From Hymenobacter chitinivorans DSM 11115 (GTDB taxonomy: Bacteria; Bacteroidota; Bacteroidia; Cytophagales; Hymenobacteraceae), in NCBI RefSeq assembly GCF_002797555.1, contig NZ_PGFA01000002.1:434001-498000 (forward strand): a stretch of DNA of 64,000 bases. The letters run 5' to 3'. Below the pieces are notes generated by a model. It was not told where the DNA came from and searched no databases. It saw nothing but the letters and a program-made list of their open reading frames with translations. A program made the translations under genes and the position numbers. Each line of letters starts with the position of its first letter. Position 1 is the stretch's first letter. Of this stretch, positions 1 to 8,567 are shown piece after piece.

Positions 1-2
1 TG

Positions 3-962
3 GTAATGACGCCCCTGGTGTCGGAGCCCGAGCGGCCCGTGACGCCGCCCATTGCGGAGCTGCCGCCGGTGCCGCCCACGGTTGCGCCGCCCGTGGTACC
101 TATCAACCCGGTACCGCCCACCGAAACCTACAGCTACACCCGGGAGCGGCCCGCCGAGTCCATTTACACCAACGCCCCGACGGAAAGCTTCGAAGCCAAC
201 GAGCTGCCCGACGAGCCCGATGAGACGCCCTACGTGGCTCCGGCCCGCAACCCGCTGTCGACGGTACTCATCGTGGGGGGCATTCTGGCTTTGCTGGCCC
301 TAATTGCCTACCTCACGCTCGGCAACCGGGAGTCGGAGCACCTGAGCAGCCAAAGCCGCACCGAGGCCGACAGCGTCAGCACCACGCCCGAGGTGGGCCC
401 CCAGGCCGAGCAGATTGACCTGCCGCCCGCCGCAGCCCCCGAAACCGTGCGGGTAGCCCCGGTGGTGCCGCCCACTACGGCTCCAGCCCCGGACACGGCC
501 ACTACCGCCCCGGCCTCGGCGGCGCCCACCGAAACCACGCCCGCCGCCCCGGCTCCCGACGACAGCGCCGTGCGCAGCCGCATTGAAAGCACGTTGTCGG
601 CCTACTACGAAGACCTCAAAGCCGCGCCATTCAGCGCCACCCAGTACTTTTCACCCTCCGTCGAGCGGTTCTACACTTTGCAGAACACTACCCCGGCGGC
701 CATCAACGAGGAGCTGACCCGCAGCCACTTCCCCGAGTTCCTGGAAGCTTCTACCGAAATCGAGCCCGGCAGCCTGCAAATCAGCGACCCGGCCAACGAC
801 GGTTCGCGCGTGGTGACCTTCCTGGAGAAGAGCCAGGCTTTCCGCCAGTCCCAGCAAAAACACCAGCAAACCCGGGCTCAGGTGCGGGTCCGCTTCGACA
901 AAAACTACAAAATCAAGTCCCTGCGCCAGGAACGCCTGTTGGAAAACACCTTCACCGACTAG
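3..962 (+). CDS. 3' part of a membrane-anchored protein with Pro-rich linkers
   Basis: The frame is open to the left edge of the window, so the gene is probably truncated at its 5' end; an in-frame ATG at position 6 is the first visible Met. Counting from that Met, residues 1-80 are Pro/Glu-rich, residues about 84-106 form one membrane segment (LSTVLIVGGILALLALIAYL), residues 107-185 are a Pro/Ala/Thr linker, and residues 187-318 form a compact domain that ends in short beta-like strands. The C-terminal domain resembles NTF2-like folds in outline only; I do not recognise the family. A hairpin terminator follows the stop codon. The missing N-terminus could carry a kinase, FHA or zinc-ribbon domain, but that cannot be seen here. 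Confidence 0.7.
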   Translation, partial: VMTPLVSEPERPVTPPIAELPPVPPTVAPPVVPINPVPPTETYSYTRERPAESIYTNAPTESFEANELPDEPDETPYVAPARNPLSTVLIVGGILALLALIAYLTLGNRESEHLSSQSRTEADSVSTTPEVGPQAEQIDLPPAAAPETVRVAPVVPPTTAPAPDTATTAPASAAPTETTPAAPAPDDSAVRSRIESTLSAYYEDLKAAPFSATQYFSPSVERFYTLQNTTPAAINEELTRSHFPEFLEASTEIEPGSLQISDPANDGSRVVTFLEKSQAFRQSQQKHQQTRAQVRVRFDKNYKIKSLRQERLLENTFTD

Positions 963-988
963 CCTGACTGACTAGCGCCCCAGAAAGA

Positions 989-1023
989 ATAGCTCCCGCA
1001 ACCGGCTTGCGTGAGCTATTTTT
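989..1023 (+). terminator. rho-independent terminator
   Basis: AATAGCTC pairs with GAGCTATT around a GC-rich inner stem and is followed by TTTTT. It lies 27 bp after the upstream stop codon and just before the DUF3089 gene. Confidence 0.65.
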
Positions 1024-1044
1024 GTATTCCAGCCCTTGTTTGTC

Positions 1045-2109
1045 ATGCGTATTTCCGTTTTAACCCGGCCCTTGTATGTAAGCGCGGCGCTATTGGCCTT
1101 GAGTGGCCTGAGCTCCTGCCTGAAGGTTATCAAGCCCGGCAAGCAATTCACCGCCTACCGGCCCGCCACCGCCCCCGACTACGCCCAGCCTGACACCTGG
1201 GCCGCCCTGCCCACCCGCCGTGATTCGGCTGACGTGGTGCCGCTGGGCTCGGGCCTGCGCGACAACCAGAAAACTGCCGTGGCCGACGTGTTCTACGTGC
1301 ACCCCACGACCTACTACAAAAGCTTTTCCTGGAATGCCGACCTTTCGGATGAGCGCCTGAACCGCTTCACCGACAACAGCACCATCCGCAAGCAGGCCAC
1401 CGTGTATAACGCCGCGGCCCGCGTCTACGCCCCGCGCTACCGCCAAGCCACGCTCTATTCGTTTTTCGACGAGAAAAGTACCAATGGCAAGGAAGCCCTG
1501 GACCTGGCTTACTCCGACGTAAAAGCGGCTTTTCAGTATTATCTGGCGCACTACAACCAGGGTCGACCCATCATCATTGCCGGTCACAGCCAGGGCACCT
1601 TCCACGCCACGCGCCTGCTCCACGAGTTCTTCGACCACGACCCCAAGCTCCGCAAGCAGCTCGTGGTAGCCTACCTCATCGGCTTCAAAGTCAAGACCGA
1701 CGAGTACCAAACCCTGCGCCCCTGCCAGGATTCCACCCAAACTGGCTGCTACGTGGGTTGGAACTCCGTCGAAACCGGCAACGAGTACCCGCCCTTCGCC
1801 GGCGGCCTGGCTACCAACCCCCTCACCTGGACCCTCGATACTGCCGCGGCCCCGGCCCGCTTGAATAGAGGCGGAGTGCCGCTGGCTTTCAACCGAGTTG
1901 ACACGGCCGTCGTCGGCGCCCAGGTGCACAATGGTTTGCTGTGGATCAACGTCCCCCAACCCATCGGCTACCCGCGCTTTTTGCTGCCCGGTCAGCCCCA
2001 GCTCCGCCATTCCTTCCACATTGCGGATTACGCCCTGTTTTACCTCAATCTGCGCCGCAACGCCGTAACGCGGGTGCAGGCCTATACCGCCCAGCCCCAA
2101 CGCCCGTAA
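1045..2109 (+). CDS. DUF3089 family alpha/beta-hydrolase-like lipoprotein
   Basis: The 354-residue product begins with a lipoprotein signal peptide ending in the lipobox LSSC (Cys25), so it is probably anchored in the cell envelope. The body matches my recollection of the DUF3089 family, alpha/beta-hydrolase-like proteins of unknown substrate: VADVFYVHPTTYY near the N-terminus and the nucleophile elbow GHSQG near residues 180-184 (Ser182). The ATG at 1045 is chosen over an in-frame TTG at 1036 because it gives a cleaner signal peptide. It follows a terminator, so it probably has its own promoter. Hydrolase activity is inferred from the fold; no substrate is implied by the neighbours. Confidence 0.85.
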   Translation: MRISVLTRPLYVSAALLALSGLSSCLKVIKPGKQFTAYRPATAPDYAQPDTWAALPTRRDSADVVPLGSGLRDNQKTAVADVFYVHPTTYYKSFSWNADLSDERLNRFTDNSTIRKQATVYNAAARVYAPRYRQATLYSFFDEKSTNGKEALDLAYSDVKAAFQYYLAHYNQGRPIIIAGHSQGTFHATRLLHEFFDHDPKLRKQLVVAYLIGFKVKTDEYQTLRPCQDSTQTGCYVGWNSVETGNEYPPFAGGLATNPLTWTLDTAAAPARLNRGGVPLAFNRVDTAVVGAQVHNGLLWINVPQPIGYPRFLLPGQPQLRHSFHIADYALFYLNLRRNAVTRVQAYTAQPQRP

Positions 2110-2118
2110 AGCTTTCCT

Positions 2119-2250
2119 ATGAAGAATATAAACTGGCCCCGCGTCCTGATTGGCCTGCTGTTTTTGCTGTTGCTGGCCGCGCTGGCTAAGAACCTGGTGG
2201 GCGGCCTGAACCGCCGGAAGCACATGAGTCCGGCTACTCAGAACCGCTGA
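2119..2250 (+). CDS. small single-pass membrane protein, 43 aa
   Basis: A short frame starting with ATG 9 bp after the DUF3089 stop codon. It encodes 43 residues: a short N-terminus, one hydrophobic helix (VLIGLLFLLLLAALA) and a basic tail. This resembles the small 'DUF4834-like' or tail-anchored membrane peptides often found beside envelope genes, but I do not recognise a family. Its close spacing suggests co-transcription with the upstream gene. Its stop codon abuts the end of the convergent gene on the other strand. Coding status rests on position and the clean membrane helix only. Confidence 0.4.
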   Translation: MKNINWPRVLIGLLFLLLLAALAKNLVGGLNRRKHMSPATQNR

Positions 2251-2577
2251 TTAGTCTGCTGTTGGTATTACTCTGGCAAGCTCCTGTATATAGCAGTGCC
2301 TAATAGACCAAAACGAATCAGACGGCGCCTGTTTACGCAATACTTCATATTCTTGCCAAAGGTGCTCCTCAATGAAGCCTTGGAAATCAATGGCTGAGTA
2401 GAACGCTAATTTCTCCAACCATCTGGCAAAAAGGCCGATTTCCCTCACAAGTTGGTAATGTCTATACCACGATACTGGATTGTAAATCCTAAGATCATCT
2501 GATGCGCAGCAGATAGCAATCAGTTTGAAGCCATGTTGTATAACAGCGCGTAATGCATACTTCTTATCCTCCGTCAT
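2251..2577 (-). CDS. hypothetical protein, 108 aa, AT-richer than its neighbours
   Basis: The product has 108 residues, is rich in aromatic residues and Cys, and has no signal peptide or clear membrane segment. It reads like a small helical soluble protein (RWLEKLAFYSAIDFQGFIEE). I do not recognise the family. Codon use is visibly AT-richer than in flanking genes, which suggests recent acquisition or weak expression. It starts with ATG at 2577 and is separated from tsf by the tsf terminator. It lies convergent to the DUF3089 gene. Function unknown. Confidence 0.6.
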   Translation of the reverse strand: MTEDKKYALRAVIQHGFKLIAICCASDDLRIYNPVSWYRHYQLVREIGLFARWLEKLAFYSAIDFQGFIEEHLWQEYEVLRKQAPSDSFWSIRHCYIQELARVIPTAD

Positions 2578-2610
2578 AACTACGAATTAGCAAGGAAACT
2601 TAACGCACAC

Positions 2611-2647
2611 AAAAAAGCCCCGCCGGCTTAACGCCAGCGGGGCTTTT
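2611..2647 (-). terminator. tsf operon terminator
   Basis: GCCCCGC and GCGGGGC form the stem, with an A-run on one side and a T-run on the other, 20 bp beyond the tsf stop codon. On the minus strand the RNA ends in a U-run. The structure is symmetric and could also act on the opposite strand. Confidence 0.85.
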
Positions 2648-2666
2648 CTATTATTAAACTTAAAGC

Positions 2667-3503
2667 TTAGGCACCGATTGCCACGCGCTTGAAGTCGGTT
2701 ACGGTCATGCCTTTCGACGTTTTGTCGAGCAGCTGAGCGATGGTCAGCGAGTTGTCTTTCACGAACTCCTGGTTCAACAGGGTGTTTTCCTTGTAGAACT
2801 TGTTGAGCTTGCCCTGAGCAATTTTCTCCAGCATAGCCTCGGGCTTGCCTTCGGCACGCGCCTGCTCTTTGCCGATTTCGATTTCGCGCTCGGTAATCGA
2901 AGCGTCCACACCGTCTTTGTCAACGGCAACGGGCTTCATGGCTACGATCTGCATGGCTACGTCGCGGCCCACGGCGGCGGTGTCGGCACCACCTACGTTC
3001 TTCAGGCCTACGAGTACGCCTTTCTTGCTGTCGGAGTGAATGTAGGAAGCTACTTTCTCGGCGGTCAGGGTGGCGTAGGTCAGGTTTAGCTTCTCGCCGA
3101 TTTTGCCCATCAGGTCGGTGATGTGCTCCTGAATGGTCAGGCCATCTTCTTCCTTGGTAGCCAGCAGCTCTTCCTGCGACGTAGCGTTGGTGCGCACGGC
3201 AGCATCCAGGATGCGCTGTACCAGCTCGCGGAAGGAGGCAACTTTAGCTACCGATTCCGTTTCGCAGGCCAGAGCTACCAGCTTGCCGGCGGTGCCGTCT
3301 TCGCTTACGGCTACGGCTACAAAGCCTTCCGACGTTTCGTTGTCAGCACGCTTGTCAGCAATTTTCTGACCCTGCTTACGCAGAATGTCACGAGCTGCTT
3401 CGAAGTCGCCTTCGGCTTCGGTCAGCGCTTTTTTGCAATCCATCATGCCTGCACCGGTCATGGTGCGGAGCTTGTTCACGTCTGCGGCGGTAATTGCGGC
3501 CAT
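2667..3503 (-). CDS. tsf: translation elongation factor Ts
   Basis: EF-Ts recycles EF-Tu by promoting exchange of GDP for GTP in the cytoplasm. The 278-residue length is normal for the family. The N-terminal UBA-like helix bundle (residues 1-40) is followed by the diagnostic signature TGAGMMDCKKAL, then the two core subdomains, and the protein ends at VTDFKRVAIGA. The ATG at 3503 gives the expected N-terminus. It is the last gene of the rplM-rpsI-rpsB-tsf operon, an arrangement common in bacteria. A 158-bp gap and a hairpin separate it from rpsB, which suggests that its expression is tuned separately. Confidence 0.98.
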   Translation of the reverse strand: MAAITAADVNKLRTMTGAGMMDCKKALTEAEGDFEAARDILRKQGQKIADKRADNETSEGFVAVAVSEDGTAGKLVALACETESVAKVASFRELVQRILDAAVRTNATSQEELLATKEEDGLTIQEHITDLMGKIGEKLNLTYATLTAEKVASYIHSDSKKGVLVGLKNVGGADTAAVGRDVAMQIVAMKPVAVDKDGVDASITEREIEIGKEQARAEGKPEAMLEKIAQGKLNKFYKENTLLNQEFVKDNSLTIAQLLDKTSKGMTVTDFKRVAIGA

Positions 3504-3600
3504 TTTGTGAGAGTTAAGAGGAGGGGTTGTTATGAGAATAGAACCGGCCAGAATAGGAGCCGGCTCTGAATAGGCAATAGGAGGGGAGGAGTACCTAAAG

Positions 3601-3639
3601 AAAAAGGGAACACCGGAGCCGAGTGCTTCGCATGTTCCC
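3601..3639 (-). terminator. hairpin with U-run between rpsB and tsf, possible attenuator
   Basis: On the minus strand, GGGAACA and TGTTCCC pair around a 20-nt loop and are followed by a T-rich run. It sits 23 bp after the rpsB stop codon and about 98 bp before tsf. It could end part of the rpsB transcripts. Confidence 0.55.
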
Positions 3640-3661
3640 CTCTTCTCAATAGGTAGCCGGA

Positions 3662-4429
3662 CTATTCGTCGGCGGCCAGCTTCTCTTGGATACCTTCGTC
3701 TTCCGACTGCTTCTTGTCAGCTTCGTCCTTGTCGACTTTGCGCTCCGACAAGCCTTCTTCGATGGCCTTGCTGATGATACCGACGATCAGCGAAATCGAC
3801 TTCGAGGCGTCGTCGTTAGCAGGGATGGGGAAGTTTACCAGCTCGGGGTTCGAGTTCGTATCGCAGATAGCGAAAACGGGGATACCGAGTTTCTGGGCTT
3901 CTTTAACGGCAATGTGCTCACGCTTTACGTCCACTACGAACAGGGCAGCGGGCAGGCGGCTCAGGTCGGCAATGCCGCCCAGTACACGCTCCAGCTTCTC
4001 CCGCTCGCGCGACAGCATCAGACGCTCACGCTTTGCAAGTGCTGCGTAGGCCGTGTTTTCCTTCACCATCTTGTCGATGGTGCTCATTTTCTTCAGCGAC
4101 TTGCGAACCGTGGCGAAGTTGGTGAGCATGCCACCCAACCACCGGTCGGTAACGAATGGCATCTTCAGGCGCTTGGCCTCTTCGGTTACGATTTCCTGAG
4201 CCTGCTTCTTGGTAGCAACGAACATTACTTTCCGACCGCTCTTGGCGATGTTGCGGATAGCAGTAGCGGCTTGCTCCAGCGAAACCAGGGTTTTGTTCAG
4301 GTCAATGATATGGATGCCGTTCTTCTCCATGAAGATGTACGGCGCCATTTTCGGGTCCCACTTGCGCGTAAGGTGACCAAAGTGGGCACCTGCGTCGAGC
4401 AGTTCTTTATACGTGGTGGACTGAGCCAT
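3662..4429 (-). CDS. rpsB: 30S ribosomal protein S2
   Basis: S2 is a late-assembling protein of the small ribosomal subunit. The product has 255 residues, normal for the family. Diagnostic segments are [19 protein letters not shown] at the N-terminus, [12 protein letters not shown] in the middle, and [19 protein letters not shown] followed by CDTNSNP. The C-terminal tail is acidic and charged, as in many Bacteroidota homologues. The ATG at 4429 is 18 bp after the rpsI stop codon, so the genes are co-transcribed. It precedes tsf, with which S2 is linked in most bacteria. Confidence 0.98.
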   Translation of the reverse strand: MAQSTTYKELLDAGAHFGHLTRKWDPKMAPYIFMEKNGIHIIDLNKTLVSLEQAATAIRNIAKSGRKVMFVATKKQAQEIVTEEAKRLKMPFVTDRWLGGMLTNFATVRKSLKKMSTIDKMVKENTAYAALAKRERLMLSREREKLERVLGGIADLSRLPAALFVVDVKREHIAVKEAQKLGIPVFAICDTNSNPELVNFPIPANDDASKSISLIVGIISKAIEEGLSERKVDKDEADKKQSEDEGIQEKLAADE

Positions 4430-4447
4430 GATAAAATTCCTCTGGGT

Positions 4448-4834
4448 TTAGCGTTTCGAGAACTGGAACGAGCGACGAGCTTTGCGCTTGCCGAACTTTT
4501 TGCGTTCCACCATGCGGGGGTCACGGGTCAGGAAGCCTTCTTTTTTCAGGGCGGGACGCACTTCGGCGTTGTCACCCACGAGAGCTTTCGAGATGGCCAA
4601 ACGGATGGCTTCAGCCTGGGCCGAGATGCCACCACCGCGCACGTTCACCTTGATGTCATACTGGTTGAGTTGCTCAACCGTGTTCAAAGGCTGGTTCACG
4701 ATGTTTTCCAGGAGTTCATTGCCAAAGTAGGCTTTCATTTCCCGGCCGTTGATAGTGATATTCCCTTGCCCGGCTTGCATGTAGATGCGAGCCACCGAGG
4801 TTTTTCTTCTACCAGAGGTGTTGGAGATTTCCAT
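4448..4834 (-). CDS. rpsI: 30S ribosomal protein S9
   Basis: S9 binds the 30S head and its C-terminal tail reaches the P-site tRNA. The product has 128 residues. It shows the family signature GGGISAQAEAIRLAISKAL and the basic tail KFGKRKARRSFQFSKR, with the terminal KR that contacts tRNA. It starts at ATG 4834, 39 bp after rplM. The rplM-rpsI pairing is nearly universal in bacteria. Confidence 0.98.
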   Translation of the reverse strand: MEISNTSGRRKTSVARIYMQAGQGNITINGREMKAYFGNELLENIVNQPLNTVEQLNQYDIKVNVRGGGISAQAEAIRLAISKALVGDNAEVRPALKKEGFLTRDPRMVERKKFGKRKARRSFQFSKR

Positions 4835-4873
4835 TAATGAAAAATTAGAGAAAAAAAGGAAAGCTGGTGAGGC

Positions 4874-5326
4874 TTACAGGTTCTTCAGATCAACAGCTAC
4901 CGGCTGCTGAGCTTGGTGGGGATGCTCGGCACCTTCGTACACGAACAGGTTGCGGAATTGCTCGCGGCCCAGACGGTTGCCGGGCAGCATGCCGCGTACA
5001 GCGTGCTCGATAACGCGGGTCGAGGATTTCTCCATCACCTCACGCATCGATTTGCGCTTCTGGCCACCGGGGTAGCCGGAGTGCGACACGTAAATTTTTT
5101 CGGTCATCTTTTTACCCGTCACGCGCAGTTTGTCGGCGTTGATAACGATAACCGAATCGCCGCAATCAGAGTTGGGCGTGAACGAAGGCTTGTGTTTGCC
5201 GCGCAGAATATTGGCAACTTGACTGGACAGACGGCCCAGGGTGTTGTCACCAGCATCAATCACGACCCAGCCCTTGTTGGCGTTGGCTTTGTTGACGGAC
5301 ACCGTCTTGAAGCTCAGATGATCCAT
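4874..5326 (-). CDS. rplM: 50S ribosomal protein L13
   Basis: L13 is an early-assembly protein of the large subunit. The product has 150 residues, and shows WVVIDAGDNTLGRLSSQVA, the conserved GDSVIVINADK segment, and VSHSGYPGG followed by the AVRGMLPGNRLGR signature. It is the first gene of the ribosomal operon. A very good promoter match lies 65-95 bp upstream of its ATG, and no leader structure is obvious in the gap. Confidence 0.98.
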   Translation of the reverse strand: MDHLSFKTVSVNKANANKGWVVIDAGDNTLGRLSSQVANILRGKHKPSFTPNSDCGDSVIVINADKLRVTGKKMTEKIYVSHSGYPGGQKRKSMREVMEKSSTRVIEHAVRGMLPGNRLGREQFRNLFVYEGAEHPHQAQQPVAVDLKNL

Positions 5327-5390
5327 TGGGGAGTTGAGTAAGCGTTTGAAAATGAGATAGAACCCAGCAAGGGTTCGGGAAAAACGGACA

Positions 5391-5421
5391 CAAAGTTACC
5401 CTTTTTCGCTTACGAAGCAAA
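5391..5421 (-). promoter_or_regulatory. promoter of the rplM operon
   Basis: On the minus strand the sequence reads TTTG, 19 bp, TAACTTTG. This matches the Bacteroidota primary-sigma pattern (-33 TTTG, -7 TAnnTTTG). The -7 box lies 65 bp upstream of the rplM ATG. Confidence 0.75.
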
Positions 5422-5535
5422 GGGGTAGACAGAATTATCCGCTTAAAACCCATTCACTTACCGGCGTTGGCCCTTTTGGCTCCCTGCCACCAACCCCAGA
5501 GTTAGTCAGGTTTGGGGCTAAAGGAGGCGCAAAGC

Positions 5536-6252
5536 CTAGCTATACTGCCGCAGCGTATCGACCAGGACCCGGAAATCCTTGGGGTAGGGAGCCTCCACGG
5601 TTACTTCCTCGCCTCCCAACCGGGTAAAGGTGAGCTTGGCCGCATGCAGAGCGAAACGCTTGATAAAGGGCTGCTCTTCCTCACCCTCCTTCATGTTGAA
5701 CTTCTTCTTGAGCGTCGAGAGGTAGAAATCCTCACCCCCGTACACCACGTCGCCCACGATAGGGGCCTGCAGGTACATCAGGTGCAGGCGGATCTGGTGC
5801 ATGCGGCCGGTGATGGGCACGCACTGCACCAGGGTGTGACGCGTGAATTGCTCCAGCGTGGTGAAGTAGGTTTCGGCAGGCTTGCCCTTGTAGGCCAGGC
5901 GCGCTTTACCTTTAGTGGTGGTTTCAATGCTGCGGTCTACCAGCTTGTTGTCGAACTGGTGCACGCCCCAGGCCACGGCGTGGTAGAGCTTTTTCACCTC
6001 GCGGTTTTCGAACTGCATCGAGAGGTGGCGGTAGGCTTCCGGGTTTTTGGCCAGGGCCAAAGCTCCCGAGGTTTCCTTGTCGAGGCGGTGGCAGGCCTGC
6101 ATGTCGTCGGAGTACTCCCGGGCCATGCGCAGGATGTTGGGCGCGCCGCCTACCCGCTCGTCGAGCGTGGCCAGGAACGGGGGCTTGTTGATGACCACAA
6201 AGTCGTCGTCCTCGAACAGAATCAGGTCCTTAAAATCGATATTCTTCTTCAT
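5536..6252 (-). CDS. RluA-family RNA pseudouridine synthase
   Basis: The enzyme converts specific uridines in RNA to pseudouridine. The 238-residue product has the RluA catalytic motif HRLDKETSG with the nucleophilic Asp, and the downstream TGRMHQIRLHL motif (RxHQIR). It begins directly with the catalytic domain (ILFEDDDFVVINKP) and lacks the N-terminal S4 RNA-binding domain, as in RluA or RluC/TruC-like short forms. ATG 6252 is preferred over the TTG at 6264. The precise target (23S rRNA or tRNA) cannot be read from sequence. It is followed by 199 bp with no gene before the ribosomal operon. Confidence 0.9.
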   Translation of the reverse strand: MKKNIDFKDLILFEDDDFVVINKPPFLATLDERVGGAPNILRMAREYSDDMQACHRLDKETSGALALAKNPEAYRHLSMQFENREVKKLYHAVAWGVHQFDNKLVDRSIETTTKGKARLAYKGKPAETYFTTLEQFTRHTLVQCVPITGRMHQIRLHLMYLQAPIVGDVVYGGEDFYLSTLKKKFNMKEGEEEQPFIKRFALHAAKLTFTRLGGEEVTVEAPYPKDFRVLVDTLRQYS

Positions 6253-6288
6253 AGCGGGCCGCAAAGGTACGCCGAAGTCTTGGGAAGC

Positions 6289-7380
6289 TTAGGCCTCGGG
6301 CGCACTAACTTCGGCCGGGGCTTCGGTAGGCGCTTTGGGCAGGCGCGGCTTGGGCAGCTTAAATTCCAGAGTGGTGCCCACGCCCATTTCGCTGCGGACT
6401 CGAATGACCGACTTGTGGGCCTCCACAATATGCTTGCTGATAGCCAAACCCAGGCCCGAGCCGCCCGAGTCGCGGGACCGGCTTTTGTCGATGCGGTAAA
6501 ACCGCTCGAAGATGCGGTTCTGGTGCTGCTTGGGGATGCCGGCCCCGTCGTCGCGCACGGCTACGCGGACCGTTTTGCTGCTTTCCACGAGGCTCACCGT
6601 GACGTGGCCGGCTTCCTTGCCGTACTTGATGGCGTTGTCAATCAGGTTGACCAGCACCTGCCGGATGCGGTTGCGGTCGGCCAGCACGGTAAGGGGCTCG
6701 GTGCTGAGGCTGGGTGGGAAAAGCTCCAGGGTGACGTGGCGCTGGGCGGCTTTGAGTTCAAGCTGCTCGAAAATTTCCCGGACCAGGGCCGCCAGGTCGA
6801 AGTTCTGCTTGCGCATGCGCACCACTCCTTTTTCCAGCTGCGAAATGGTCACCAAGTCCTGCACCAAGGCGTCTAGCGTGTCGAGGCTGGTGGCGGCTTT
6901 GGTCAGGAACTTTTGGCGCAGGAAGTCGTCGTCCATGTCCCCATCCAACACAGTGTGCAGAAAGCCCTGGGCGGCGAAAATGGGCGTTTTGAGCTCGTGC
7001 GACACGTCGGCCAGAAATTCGCGCCGCAGCACCTGCAGGCGCTTGAGCTCGTCAATTTCTTTCTCTTTACGCTCGGCCATTTCCAGGATTTCGTCCCGCA
7101 TGCGCTTCAGCGGCTCGGGTCGAAACAAGAATTTGTTGGACAGCCGCCGAAACTCCTTGCGCTTGATGTTTTCCAGCCCGGCGTAGATGTTGTTGATTTC
7201 CCGGAACAGCAGGGCCTCAAACGAGAGGTATACCAGCAGAAAGCAGGCCGCTACGGTGATGCCCATGGCCAGGGAGGCCTGCTGAAACGGCAGCGTGGGC
7301 GCCACCCAGGCAAACGTAACCAGCACGCCGGCCACGAGCAGGGCAATCAGGCTGGCAATGGTGCGGGACGAGAGATTCAC
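6289..7380 (-). CDS. PhoR-like sensor histidine kinase
   Basis: The 363-residue kinase has two membrane helices (about residues 7-27 and 36-57) with almost no periplasmic loop, a short linker, then HisKA with the phosphoacceptor in FLADVSHELKTP (His128). The ATPase domain follows, with an N box (NLIDNAIKYG), G boxes (DDGAGIP, GSGLGLAISKHIVE) and an F box (FERFYRID). No PAS domain is seen, so it may sense membrane or intracellular cues. The start must be GTG at 7380 or later, because an in-frame TAG lies directly upstream. It follows its response regulator gene, with a repeat element between them. The order suggests a PhoB/PhoR-type pair; the stimulus is unknown. Confidence 0.93.
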   Translation of the reverse strand: MNLSSRTIASLIALLVAGVLVTFAWVAPTLPFQQASLAMGITVAACFLLVYLSFEALLFREINNIYAGLENIKRKEFRRLSNKFLFRPEPLKRMRDEILEMAERKEKEIDELKRLQVLRREFLADVSHELKTPIFAAQGFLHTVLDGDMDDDFLRQKFLTKAATSLDTLDALVQDLVTISQLEKGVVRMRKQNFDLAALVREIFEQLELKAAQRHVTLELFPPSLSTEPLTVLADRNRIRQVLVNLIDNAIKYGKEAGHVTVSLVESSKTVRVAVRDDGAGIPKQHQNRIFERFYRIDKSRSRDSGGSGLGLAISKHIVEAHKSVIRVRSEMGVGTTLEFKLPKPRLPKAPTEAPAEVSAPEA

Positions 7381-7434
7381 CTATGAAAGGTTGAAAAGTA
7401 AGAAAGTACAGCGCTTCATAAAGTTAAAAAAGAA

Positions 7435-7525
7435 CGTCATGCTGAGCTTATCGAAGCATCTCTCCCGCCAAAGTAAAACCTAATTACTGTTGCAGTAGAG
7501 ATGCTTCGATAAGCTCAGCATGACG
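7435..7525. repeat. REP/MITE-like inverted repeat with 29-bp perfect arms
   Basis: Two arms of 29 bp (7435-7463 and 7497-7525) are exact reverse complements around a 33-bp AT-rich centre. The core reads TGCTGAGCTTATCGAAGCAT. When translated this gives the 'MLSLSKHL' peptide that I recall from many spurious short proteins in databases, so it is probably a dispersed repeat. It lies between the response regulator and kinase genes of one operon and may act as a partial terminator or RNA-stability element. Confidence 0.85.
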
Positions 7526-7545
7526 CTTACCTTACGGTATAAGCC

Positions 7546-8244
<699 letters not shown>

Positions 8245-8283
8245 GGGGCGTGGGGTTTGAGGGTAAAAGAAAATGCGCGAGGT

Positions 8284-8291
8284 CAAAAATA
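8284..8291 (-). promoter_or_regulatory. -7 promoter box of the response regulator gene
   Basis: TATTTTTG on the minus strand fits TAnnTTTG, 40 bp before the GTG at 8244. No clear TTTG partner is seen at -33. Its position supports the shorter start. Confidence 0.45.
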
Positions 8292-8526
8292 CTTCCTGCC
8301 GGATGGTAGCGCGTGTTACCTTTTTGTGAAGCGGCACCAGCGGGGCGGGCGTTTGCCGCAGGTTGCGCACCGATTCCACGGCCGCCAGCTTCCGTCGCAG
8401 GGTGGAAGGCGCCAGGCTGCGCAGCACGGGCTTGGGGCTCTTCTTCGGCAGGGCGTCGGTTAGCGACATGGTCTAAGGTTTGGTTGAATAAGGAAAGAAA
8501 AGAGCGTAAGCACGGGCGGAAGGCAT

Positions 8527-8557
8527 AAAAAAAAGCGACCCGGACGGAGTCGCTTTT
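8527..8557 (-). terminator. terminator of the DUF3108 gene
   Basis: AAAAGCGAC and GTCGCTTTT pair around a 9-nt loop, with a long A-run on the left that becomes the U-run on the minus strand. It is 11 bp beyond the stop codon. Confidence 0.85.
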
Positions 8558-8567
8558 AGAAACGGAA

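Noticed and set aside
5512..6876. Long plus-strand frame opposite the pseudouridine synthase and kinase genes
   Set aside because: Antisense shadow of two clear protein-coding genes.
8245..8469. N-terminal extension of the response regulator
   Set aside because: No similarity to the family, and a promoter box lies inside it. I prefer the GTG at 8244.
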